7,735 bases of DNA from DATBMY01 sp036554605 (GTDB lineage Bacteria > Acidobacteriota > Blastocatellia > UBA7656): contig DATBMY010000281.1 of assembly GCA_036554605.1 (NCBI GenBank), forward strand, positions 1 to 7,735, in the 5' to 3' direction. Made by a program: the position numbers and the translations under genes. Below the pieces are notes generated by a model. The model had not been told where the DNA came from. It ran no database searches and worked only from the letters and a program-made list of their open reading frames with translations. The first letter of the stretch is position 1, and every line of letters begins with the position of its first letter. Positions 1 through 5,777 of this stretch are shown here, piece by piece.

Positions 1-295
1 GGTCCTCTTCGTCCTCTTCCATTTCCGAAAGGTTCTCTTCGCCCTGCTTGACTATGACGTGACAGGTCGTGCAGGCGCAGTTGCCGCCGCAGGCATGCTG
101 CAGATCTATCCCGTAATTTATCGCGATGTCGAGCAGCGACCCTTCCCTTCCATGCTCATGGTAAGGCGTAATGCCCGGCTCGTAATCGACCGTGACCGGC
201 TCTTCGCCCTTTCTGAGAAAAGTTACTTTATAGAGCTTTTTTTCTGCCCGCGGCTCTTCGAGTGCCGCGCCCGCTCGCGCCTGTTCCGTTTCCAT
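1..295 (-). CDS. fdx: ISC-type [2Fe-2S] ferredoxin, C-terminus outside the window
   Basis: This is an adrenodoxin-like [2Fe-2S] ferredoxin that supplies electrons for cluster assembly on IscU in the cytoplasm. Translating the minus strand from the ATG at 295 gives 98 residues with no stop before the window edge. The sequence HACGGNCACTTCH (residues 67-79) matches the E. coli Fdx cluster loop: Cys69, Cys75 and Cys78 fit the C-x5-C-x2-C ligand pattern, and Cys73 matches the extra non-ligand cysteine of the family. The fourth ligand cysteine must lie beyond the edge. An acidic run (EMEEDEED) follows, as in the family. The start is 2 nt after the hscA stop, and the GGAAGG inside the hscA end can serve as its ribosome binding site. 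About 20 polar residues precede the first beta strand (LYKVTFLRKG), longer than in E. coli Fdx. The family call is firm; only the length is unknown. Confidence 0.93.
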   Translation of the reverse strand, partial: METEQARAGAALEEPRAEKKLYKVTFLRKGEEPVTVDYEPGITPYHEHGREGSLLDIAINYGIDLQHACGGNCACTTCHVIVKQGEENLSEMEEDEED

Positions 296-297
296 AT

Positions 298-2175
298 TCA
301 CCCTTCCGCAACCTCCGATGCTTTGCGGTCTTTGATAGCGGCAAGCACCGCTTTATCCATTATCACCTCGGCCAGATGATGCGATGTATCATTGAGGCGC
401 TGTATCTTTTCGCGAACCAGGCGATGGTCTTCGCTCGCGGCCGCCTCGCGCAATCGATCGATCGCCGCGCGAATCTCGGCCCTCTCCGCTTCGCCTATCA
501 ACTCTCCCTGCTCGGCGAGCGCCCGCTCGGCTCCCCTCAAGACCGTCTCCGCCTCGTTGCGCGCCTCGATCAACTGGCGCTTGCGCATATCTTCTTCCGC
601 AAACTCCATGGAGTCGAGCAGCATCTTCTCTATATGCTCGTCGCTCAGCCCATAAGACGGTTTTACCTCGATTGACTGCTCCTGCTCGGTGCGCAAGTCG
701 CGCGCGCTAACCGTCAATATTCCATTCGCGTCTATCAGGAATCTGACTTCGACGCGAGGCAGACCCGCCGGCTGGGGCGGTATCCCCTTGAGCGTGAATT
801 TTGCGAGGCTGCGGCAGTCATCCGCAAACTCGCGCTCGCCTTGCAGGACGTGGATGTCGATGCCGGTCTGGTTATCGACCCAGGTCGTGAAGGTCTCGGA
901 AGCTGAAGCGGGTATGGTCGAGTTTCGATGGATGATCTTTGCGACCGCCCCTCCCATAGTCTCTATGCCGAGGCTCAGCGGCGTCACGTCGAGCAAGAGC
1001 AGATCGCGCCGCCCGCCGGAAAGCACGTCGGCCTGTATCGCCGCGCCGATCGCGACCACTTCGTCGGGATTCAGCTCCGTGTGCGGCTTGCGCATGAATA
1101 ACTCTTCGACCTTGCTGCGAACCAGCGGAACGCGCGTCGAGCCGCCCACCAGGACGACCTCATCAATGCGCTGCGGCTCAAGGCCCGCGTCCTTTAGCGC
1201 TTGCCGGCACGGGCCAAGCGTGCGCTCGACCAGATCGCCGACAAGAGCGTCAAACTGCTCGCGCGTCATCTCTCTGCGAAACAAGCCGCCTTCGTCGCCC
1301 AGGTCGACCGAGATTACCGCGCTGTCAGACTCGGAGAGCTCATGCTTCGCATTTATGACCGCCTTGCGAATAGCCTGAAACGTAGTCGCGCTCGTCCCGG
1401 CGGGCCTGCCCGTGCTTTCCACTATCTCGTCGAGGATGAAGCTGATCACCCGGTTATCGATGTCGTCGCCGCCCAGGTGCGTATCGCCGGTCGTGGCAAG
1501 CACTTCGAATATTCCTTCCTTGAGCCTCAAAATCGAAATATCGAACGTGCCGCCGCCCAGATCATAAACGGCCACGATGGCCTCTTCGCGTTTGTCAATT
1601 CCATAAGCGAGCGATGCGGCCGTCGGCTCGTTGACTATGCGCAGTACTTCAAGCCCGGCCAGATGCCCCGCGTCTTTAGTCGCCTGTCTCTGGGCGTCGT
1701 TGAAATAAGCCGGGACGGTTATGACCGCCTGCGTTATCTCCTCTCCAAAAAACTGCGACGCGCGCTCCTTAAGCTCGCGCAGTATGAATGCGCTTATCTC
1801 GGGCGGCGTAAACTGCCGGCTGCCCATCTGAAAGCGTATGACCTGCTCGCTTCCCGGCGCGATCTGGAAAGGAACGAGCGACAGGTCTTCCTTTACGTCC
1901 GCGCTTCCCTTGCCCATAAAACGCTTTACGGAATAGATGGCCTTGCGCGGCTCGGTCACAAGGCGCTCGCGCGCCTCTTCGCCTACAAGCAGCCTCCGTT
2001 CGTCAGCATCGTAATAGACTATCGAAGGCACAAGCGCGCTGCCACCCGCGTCGCGAATCACTTCGGGGCCGTCCTGGCCTATGTATGCTACAAGGCTATT
2101 GGTCGTGCCGAGGTCTATGCCCACAACGCGGCGCGACTTTGGCCGCCCGGTCATGCTCAGCTCAATAATCGGCAT
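298..2175 (-). CDS. hscA: Hsp70-family Fe-S cluster chaperone HscA
   Basis: This is the specialised Hsp70 that uses ATP to release clusters from IscU, with HscB as co-chaperone. It has 625 residues, against about 616 in E. coli. The nucleotide-binding domain carries the phosphate-1 motif GIDLGTTNS (19-27), NEPTAASLAYG (182-192), DLGGGTFDIS (205-214) and VGGSTRVPLV (343-352). The linker DLLLLDVTPL (391-400) leads into the substrate-binding domain. HscA rather than DnaK is indicated by GEREFADDCRSLAKFTLKGIPP (446-467), by VKPSYGLSDEHIEKM (504-518), and by the lack of a long disordered DnaK-like tail. The position between hscB and fdx agrees. The ATG at 2175 lies 3 nt after the hscB stop, with AAAGGAGGAGA at 2184-2194 as a strong ribosome binding site inside the end of hscB. 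A second ATG seven codons in is less well placed. Confidence 0.96.
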   Translation of the reverse strand: MPIIELSMTGRPKSRRVVGIDLGTTNSLVAYIGQDGPEVIRDAGGSALVPSIVYYDADERRLLVGEEARERLVTEPRKAIYSVKRFMGKGSADVKEDLSLVPFQIAPGSEQVIRFQMGSRQFTPPEISAFILRELKERASQFFGEEITQAVITVPAYFNDAQRQATKDAGHLAGLEVLRIVNEPTAASLAYGIDKREEAIVAVYDLGGGTFDISILRLKEGIFEVLATTGDTHLGGDDIDNRVISFILDEIVESTGRPAGTSATTFQAIRKAVINAKHELSESDSAVISVDLGDEGGLFRREMTREQFDALVGDLVERTLGPCRQALKDAGLEPQRIDEVVLVGGSTRVPLVRSKVEELFMRKPHTELNPDEVVAIGAAIQADVLSGGRRDLLLLDVTPLSLGIETMGGAVAKIIHRNSTIPASASETFTTWVDNQTGIDIHVLQGEREFADDCRSLAKFTLKGIPPQPAGLPRVEVRFLIDANGILTVSARDLRTEQEQSIEVKPSYGLSDEHIEKMLLDSMEFAEEDMRKRQLIEARNEAETVLRGAERALAEQGELIGEAERAEIRAAIDRLREAAASEDHRLVREKIQRLNDTSHHLAEVIMDKAVLAAIKDRKASEVAEG

Positions 2176-2178
2176 TCC

Positions 2179-2844
2179 TTAAATCTCCTCCTTTATATCG
2201 CGCACCAGATTGCTTATATAAGAGCGCTGCGAAAGCAGCTCGCTGATGCGATCAAGCGCCGCGCGCTGATCTTCTTTCGTGGCTTCGAGCGCGTCATCCC
2301 ACACGGCGAATAGCTCATAAAGTTGAGCGCCAATCAACGACATTCGCGACTCAAGCCCACCGAGCGCCTCTTCAAGCTCAGAGCGCGCCTCAGCTATCTC
2401 GTCTTCATCGCCCATCTTCTTTGCGGCCTTCAACTGCTCGACCTGCATGTTCAGCTCAAAGACCTCTTCGAGCAGGTCGGGAGGCGCTTTCTTTTCCGCT
2501 TCCTTGTATCCCTGAAGCTCGAGAAGGTATCCGGCCCGCTTGACCCGGTCGCGCAGCGTCCGGTACGCGTCGTTGAGCATCGATGAGCGCTCGACGCTCG
2601 CCTGCCGCTCCTGGCTGCTCGCCGCCATAAAGTAGTCAGGGTGAAACTGGCGGCTTAACGAATAGAAACTCCTCTCAAGCTCGGCTTCATCTATACGCAG
2701 CCTTTTGGGCAGGCCGAAGAAATTGAAATAGTCCGTCCCCGGCGCGACCGGTTGAATCTTTCCGCATTCAGGGCAAAAGTGCGCGCCCCCGGCCTCGTCG
2801 CCGCAGTGCGGGCAATTGCTTTGTATATCAGTTTCCGTATGCAC
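2179..2844 (-). CDS. hscB: J-domain co-chaperone HscB with N-terminal tetracysteine knuckle
   Basis: HscB binds IscU and stimulates the ATPase of HscA. With the GTG at 2844 as start the protein has 221 residues, against 171 in E. coli. The J domain opens with DYFNFFGLP (38-46) and has the essential HPD at 68-70 within RQFHPDYF. It is followed by LNDAYRTL and a helical C-terminal domain (PPDLLEEVFELNMQVEQL) that binds IscU in the family. Before the J domain lies CPHC-x9-CPEC (Cys11, 14, 24, 27), a probable zinc knuckle. This is absent from E. coli HscB but resembles the one in human HSCB. The start is uncertain: an upstream in-frame GTG at 2886 would add 14 residues, but it lies in the loop of a terminator-like hairpin, and an in-frame stop sits just beyond it. 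Neither GTG has a strong ribosome binding site. The gene is followed by hscA after 3 nt. Confidence 0.92.
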   Translation of the reverse strand: MHTETDIQSNCPHCGDEAGGAHFCPECGKIQPVAPGTDYFNFFGLPKRLRIDEAELERSFYSLSRQFHPDYFMAASSQERQASVERSSMLNDAYRTLRDRVKRAGYLLELQGYKEAEKKAPPDLLEEVFELNMQVEQLKAAKKMGDEDEIAEARSELEEALGGLESRMSLIGAQLYELFAVWDDALEATKEDQRAALDRISELLSQRSYISNLVRDIKEEI

Positions 2845-2856
2845 TATTGCTCGCTC

Positions 2857-2897
2857 AAAAAAATGATGGTTGAGTAGCTGCGGCACCCAACCATCAT
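2857..2897 (-). terminator. Terminator-like hairpin between iscA and hscB
   Basis: Read on the minus strand, ATGATGGTTG (2897-2888), a 15-nt loop and CAACCATCAT (2872-2863) form a perfect 10-bp stem. The final T of the stem runs into six more T residues (2862-2857). This is the layout of an intrinsic terminator for isc transcription. The stem is not GC-rich, so read-through is likely. That would give more iscRSUA than hscBA-fdx message rather than a full stop. On the plus strand no T run follows the stem, so it would act only in the minus direction. Confidence 0.5.
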
Positions 2898-2901
2898 GCT
2901 T

Positions 2902-2930
2902 TATCTATTTACCGCCAGGCGCTTCTTCAA
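2902..2930 (-). promoter_or_regulatory. Weak sigma70-like promoter candidate for hscBA-fdx
   Basis: On the minus strand TTGAAG (2930-2925) and TAGATA (2907-2902) are 17 nt apart. The match to consensus is partial (4 of 6 and 3 of 6). It would start transcripts just upstream of the hairpin at 2857-2897. It lies in the longest gap of the operon, which is why I mention it, but a chance match is quite possible. Confidence 0.2.
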
Positions 2931-2969
2931 GCACTACGCACGCAACTACAAGAGCAAATGCGCGTCGAG

Positions 2970-3299
2970 CTACACGGCGAAAGATTCCCCGCAGCCGCAC
3001 GCGCCCGAGGAGTTGGGATTAATGAAGGTAAAACCCTTATGCATGATCCCCTCGTCCTGCCAGTCGATGGTCACGCCGTTGAGAAACAGAAGGCTCTTCG
3101 CATCGACGAATAGCTTGACGCCGTCCTGCTCGATCACTTTATCGCCGGGACGCTGCTCGGTGTCGAGCGCGAGGTTATAGCTCATGCCCGAACAGCCGCC
3201 GCCCTGCACGCCGACCCTCAGTCCGCCTTCGGTCACTCCATGAGCGCGCATGATGTCGCGGACTTTCTCAAGAGCCGTCAGAGTAAATTGAATTTCCAT
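2970..3299 (-). CDS. iscA: A-type Fe-S carrier protein IscA
   Basis: This is an A-type carrier that accepts clusters or iron and passes them to target proteins in the cytoplasm. The 109 residues match the usual length (107 in E. coli). All three conserved cysteines are present: Cys36 in GGGCSGMSY, and Cys101 and Cys103 in the C-terminal GACGCGESF. The fold-typical LRVGVQGGG strand precedes Cys36, and GFTFINPN precedes the CGC motif. Start: the ATG at 3299 has GAGG about 9 nt upstream. The gene lies 47 nt after iscU. The sequence alone cannot exclude the paralogues ErpA or SufA, but the position between iscU and hscB supports IscA. The gap on its 3' side is the widest in the operon. Confidence 0.94.
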   Translation of the reverse strand: MEIQFTLTALEKVRDIMRAHGVTEGGLRVGVQGGGCSGMSYNLALDTEQRPGDKVIEQDGVKLFVDAKSLLFLNGVTIDWQDEGIMHKGFTFINPNSSGACGCGESFAV

Positions 3300-3346
3300 T
3301 TCCTGGCCTCACTAGCACATCTGTATAAAACATCGCTTCCGCGCAA

Positions 3347-3772
3347 TCAGGCGTTAACTACAGCCTGCTCGGTTTCGGCCTGTGTGGCTTCGCCCTGCTT
3401 GTGCTGGTAATCGCGTATGGCCGCCTTGATGGCGTCCTCCGCCAGCACCGAGCAGTGAATCTTGACCGGCGGAAGATTTAGCTCCTTGACGATCTGGGTA
3501 TTCTTTATTTCGAGCGCCTGCCCCACGGTCCGGCCCTTGAGCCACTCGGTGGCAAGGCTCGAGCTCGCAATGGCCGAGCCGCACCCGAACGTCTTGAACT
3601 TCGCGTCCTCGATGATCTGTGTTTCAGGATTGATCTTGATCTGCAACTTCATGACATCGCCGCACTCGGGCGCGCCGACAAGGCCGGTGCCGACATTCTG
3701 GTCCTTCTTATCGAGGCTGCCCACGTTGCGCGGGTTGTTGTAATGATCAATCACCTTATCCGAGTATGCCAT
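3347..3772 (-). CDS. iscU: Fe-S cluster scaffold protein IscU
   Basis: This is the scaffold on which [2Fe-2S] and [4Fe-4S] clusters are built from IscS sulfur. It has 141 residues, a little longer than E. coli IscU (128), the excess being a polar C-terminal tail (HKQGEATQAETEQAVVNA). Ligand residues are all visible: Cys37 and Asp39 in PECGD, Cys64 in FGCGSA, and His106 and Cys107 in KIHCS. LPPVK (100-104) is the segment HscA binds in the family, which fits the presence of hscB and hscA downstream and sets this protein apart from SufU. The ATG at 3772 is preceded by AAGGAAAG at a good distance. It follows iscS after 59 nt. Confidence 0.97.
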   Translation of the reverse strand: MAYSDKVIDHYNNPRNVGSLDKKDQNVGTGLVGAPECGDVMKLQIKINPETQIIEDAKFKTFGCGSAIASSSLATEWLKGRTVGQALEIKNTQIVKELNLPPVKIHCSVLAEDAIKAAIRDYQHKQGEATQAETEQAVVNA

Positions 3773-3831
3773 TTCGCTTTCCTTTCCTCTCTAGTAGTTG
3801 CTCTCTTCTTTACAAAATCTCCGGGGATAAA

Positions 3832-5052
3832 CTATTCGCCGGCCCACTGCACCTTGCTGAGGTCTACTCCCTCCTGCACCATCTCCCAAAGCGGCGACAG
3901 CTCGCGCAACCGGTTGACCGCTTCATTGACGCGGCCGATGGTGTAATCAACCTCTTCGTCGGTGTTGAATCGTCCCAGCCCGAAACGAATCGAGCTGTGC
4001 GCCAGCTCTTCGCCAACGCCCAGGGCCTTAAGCACGTAGCTCGGCTCAAGGCTCGCCGAGGTGCATGCCGACCCGGAAGAGACCGCGATGTCGCTTATGC
4101 CCATCAGCAGCGATTCGCCTTCGACATAAGCGAACGATATGTTCAGATTTCCCGGAAGCCTCTGCTCAAGACTTCCGTTGACATATACCTCCGGGATCTC
4201 ATCCATAATCCCGCGGCGCAGCTTTTCGCGCAGGCCGTATATGCGATGATACTCTTCCTGCATCTCGGCCCTGGCGATCTCGGCCGCCTTGCCCAGGCCC
4301 ACTATGCCGGGAACGTTCAGCGTGCCGCTTCGCATGCCGCGCTCGTGGCCCCCGCCGTCGATCATCGGAACAAGCACTACGCGCGGATTCTTGCGCCGCA
4401 CGTAGAGCGCGCCCACACCCTTCGGCCCATACATTTTGTGCCCCGACAGCGAGACCAGGTCGACGTTCAGCTCGTTGACGTTGAACGGTATCTTGCCTAT
4501 GGACTGGGTCGCGTCGGTATGAAACAGGACCCCGCGCTCCTTACAGAGCTTGCCGATTTCGCCGATGGGCTGAAGCACGCCTATCTCGTTATTGGCGTGC
4601 ATGATCGAAACCAGTATGGTCTTATCGGTCAAAGCATTCTTGACGTCGTCGGGCGTAACAAGCCCGTCGCTGCCGACCGGCAGATATGTAACCTTGAAGC
4701 CACGCTTTTCGAGCTTCTTACAGGTGTCGAGCACCGCCTTGTGCTCGGTGACGACCGTGATGATGTGATCGCCCTTCTCATAATACATATCGGCGACGCC
4801 CTTGATCGCAAGGTTGTCGCTTTCGGTCGCGCCGCTCGTAAAAATGATCTCCTTGGCGGAAGCGCCGATCAGATCACCCACCTGCTTGCGCGAGTTCTCG
4901 ACCGCCTCTTCGGCCTGCCACCCAAACTCATGATTGCGGCTCGCGGCGTTGCCAAATATCTCAGTAAAGTAAGGACGCATCGCCTCAAAGACGCGCGGGT
5001 CGACCGGCGTCGTCGCGTGATAGTCCATGTAAATCGGGAGCTTCAGCGCCAT
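3832..5052 (-). CDS. iscS: Cysteine desulfurase IscS
   Basis: This PLP enzyme converts L-cysteine to L-alanine and carries the sulfur as a persulfide for IscU and other acceptors. It has 406 residues (404 in E. coli) and is closely similar to E. coli IscS throughout. Examples are FTSGATESDNLAIKG (71-85) and the PLP lysine Lys206 in SGHKMYGPKG. Others are His104 in TEHKAVLDTC, HTDATQS around Asp180, and the catalytic Cys330 in SSGSACTSASLEPSYV. The C-terminus SPLWEMVQEGVDL is the region that contacts IscU in the family. The catalytic loop places it in the group II-type IscS/NifS branch, not SufS. I chose the ATG at 5052 because AAGGAG lies 6 nt before it. An in-frame TTG at 5070 would add six residues that contain this site. 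The gene follows iscR after 34 nt. Confidence 0.97.
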   Translation of the reverse strand: MALKLPIYMDYHATTPVDPRVFEAMRPYFTEIFGNAASRNHEFGWQAEEAVENSRKQVGDLIGASAKEIIFTSGATESDNLAIKGVADMYYEKGDHIITVVTEHKAVLDTCKKLEKRGFKVTYLPVGSDGLVTPDDVKNALTDKTILVSIMHANNEIGVLQPIGEIGKLCKERGVLFHTDATQSIGKIPFNVNELNVDLVSLSGHKMYGPKGVGALYVRRKNPRVVLVPMIDGGGHERGMRSGTLNVPGIVGLGKAAEIARAEMQEEYHRIYGLREKLRRGIMDEIPEVYVNGSLEQRLPGNLNISFAYVEGESLLMGISDIAVSSGSACTSASLEPSYVLKALGVGEELAHSSIRFGLGRFNTDEEVDYTIGRVNEAVNRLRELSPLWEMVQEGVDLSKVQWAGE

Positions 5053-5058
5053 CTCTTT

Positions 5059-5064
5059 CTCCTT
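5059..5064 (-). promoter_or_regulatory. Ribosome binding site deciding the iscS start
   Basis: AAGGAG on the minus strand lies 6 nt before the ATG at 5052. It favours that ATG over the in-frame TTG at 5070, which would place the site inside the coding region. Confidence 0.75.
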
Positions 5065-5086
5065 AATCAATTCCTCTCAATCTTAC

Positions 5087-5605
5087 TCAAGCAACTTCGG
5101 CTGCCTCAGGATGCGAAACCTCCTCGGCCTGCTTCGACCGCTCGCCTAAAATGCGGTTCGACTTTATCCTGAGACCATAGACGACCTCCGGCCTCTGCTT
5201 GTTGGCCAGGTCGGCCACCGTGACCGAATCCAAAAAGTTGTCAACGTGCTCGGAAAGCTGCTTCCATAAAGCCCCGCTCACGCAAGATTCGGCCATCTGG
5301 CAATTCTCGGCCGATTCCTCTTTACCAAAACAGGAATTCGTATAAAGCGGAGGCTCGACCAGCCGTATTATTTCGCCGATGGTGATATCGACCGGGTCGC
5401 GCGCCAGCACGTATCCCCCATGCGGACCGCGCACGCTGCTTACAATCTTCCCCTTGCGCAACTGCTGAAATAACTGCTCGAGAAACAATAGCGATATGCC
5501 TTCGCGCTTGGAGATCGCGGCAAGCGGCACGGGCGCGCCCTCCGAATAATGCGCTATGTCGAGCACCGCCCGTACTGAATACTTCCCTTTTGTCGAAATC
5601 TGCAT
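5087..5605 (-). CDS. iscR: Rrf2-family Fe-S sensing repressor IscR
   Basis: This is a winged-helix regulator that binds a [2Fe-2S] cluster and represses the isc operon when clusters are plentiful. It has 172 residues (162 in E. coli). The DNA-binding part (residues 1-80) is strongly IscR-like: STKGKYSVRAVLDIA, ISKREGISLLFLEQLF and SSVRGPHGGYVLARD. Three cysteines follow at 92, 102 and 108. E. coli spacing is C-x5-C-x5-C with a His three residues after the last Cys. Here it is C-x9-C-x5-C, and the His position is Gly111 in CVSGALW. Cluster binding is therefore likely, but the fourth ligand is unclear. The ATG at 5605 has AAGG just upstream. It heads the operon, behind a promoter overlapped by two matching operator sites. 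NsrR or CymR-type regulators are alternatives, but the operon position favours IscR. Confidence 0.92.
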   Translation of the reverse strand: MQISTKGKYSVRAVLDIAHYSEGAPVPLAAISKREGISLLFLEQLFQQLRKGKIVSSVRGPHGGYVLARDPVDITIGEIIRLVEPPLYTNSCFGKEESAENCQMAESCVSGALWKQLSEHVDNFLDSVTVADLANKQRPEVVYGLRIKSNRILGERSKQAEEVSHPEAAEVA

Positions 5606-5658
5606 CGCCTTACTTTCGCCGCAAACCTGCTCGAACGCTTAATAAAATCGTCACCCTT

Positions 5659-5686
5659 ATTTTATATACCTGAGTAATAAAGTCAA
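5659..5686 (-). promoter_or_regulatory. Promoter of the isc operon
   Basis: On the minus strand TTGACT (5686-5681) and TAAAAT (5664-5659) are 16 nt apart, close to sigma70 consensus. Transcription would begin near 5652, giving a leader of about 47 nt before the iscR ATG. The whole spacer is covered by the left arm of the IscR-like inverted repeat. Bound repressor would therefore block RNA polymerase, which fits autorepression of the operon. Confidence 0.7.
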
Positions 5687-5711
5687 GTTAATCTTGACTT
5701 TATTACTCAGG
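5669..5711. promoter_or_regulatory. Paired IscR-type operator, perfect 19-bp inverted repeat
   Basis: CTTGACTTTATTACTCAGG occurs at 5693-5711 and its exact reverse complement at 5669-5687, with the 5-nt spacer TTAAT. Each 19-mer is itself an imperfect dyad (7-5-7, with CTTGACT against CCTGAGT matching at 5 of 7). The arm centres lie 24 bp apart. The arms resemble IscR type 1 sites of enterobacteria as I recall them (TTGAC, a short AT-rich spacer, ACTCGGG). The left arm overlaps the iscR promoter. I read this as two repressor-dimer sites. If transcribed it would also fold into a strong hairpin, but no T run follows on either strand, so a terminator is less likely. Confidence 0.75.
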
Positions 5712-5777
5712 ATTTTAAGTGTGGAAATATTTAGACTTGACCTGGCAAGAGCTGGCTTAAAGAGAGGAGCGCAAGCT

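Noticed and set aside
1201..2313. Plus-strand open frame (370 codons) opposite hscA
   Set aside because: It is antisense to conserved HscA motifs, rich in Arg, Ala and Leu with no domain, and starts and ends without regard to gene boundaries.
3766..5172. Long plus-strand open frame (468 codons) opposite iscS
   Set aside because: It lies wholly antisense to an unmistakable IscS gene and its flanks. The translation shows no recognisable family and has a composition typical of a shadow frame in GC-rich coding DNA.
5669..5711. Intrinsic terminator of the aminotransferase gene
   Set aside because: The stem is strong, but no T run follows on the minus strand (TATATAAAAT instead), and its sequence is better explained as a paired operator.
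5736..5755. Third IscR site (CTTGACCTGG...)
   Set aside because: Only the CTTGAC half matches; the rest of the 19-mer does not, so it is best treated as a chance half-site.
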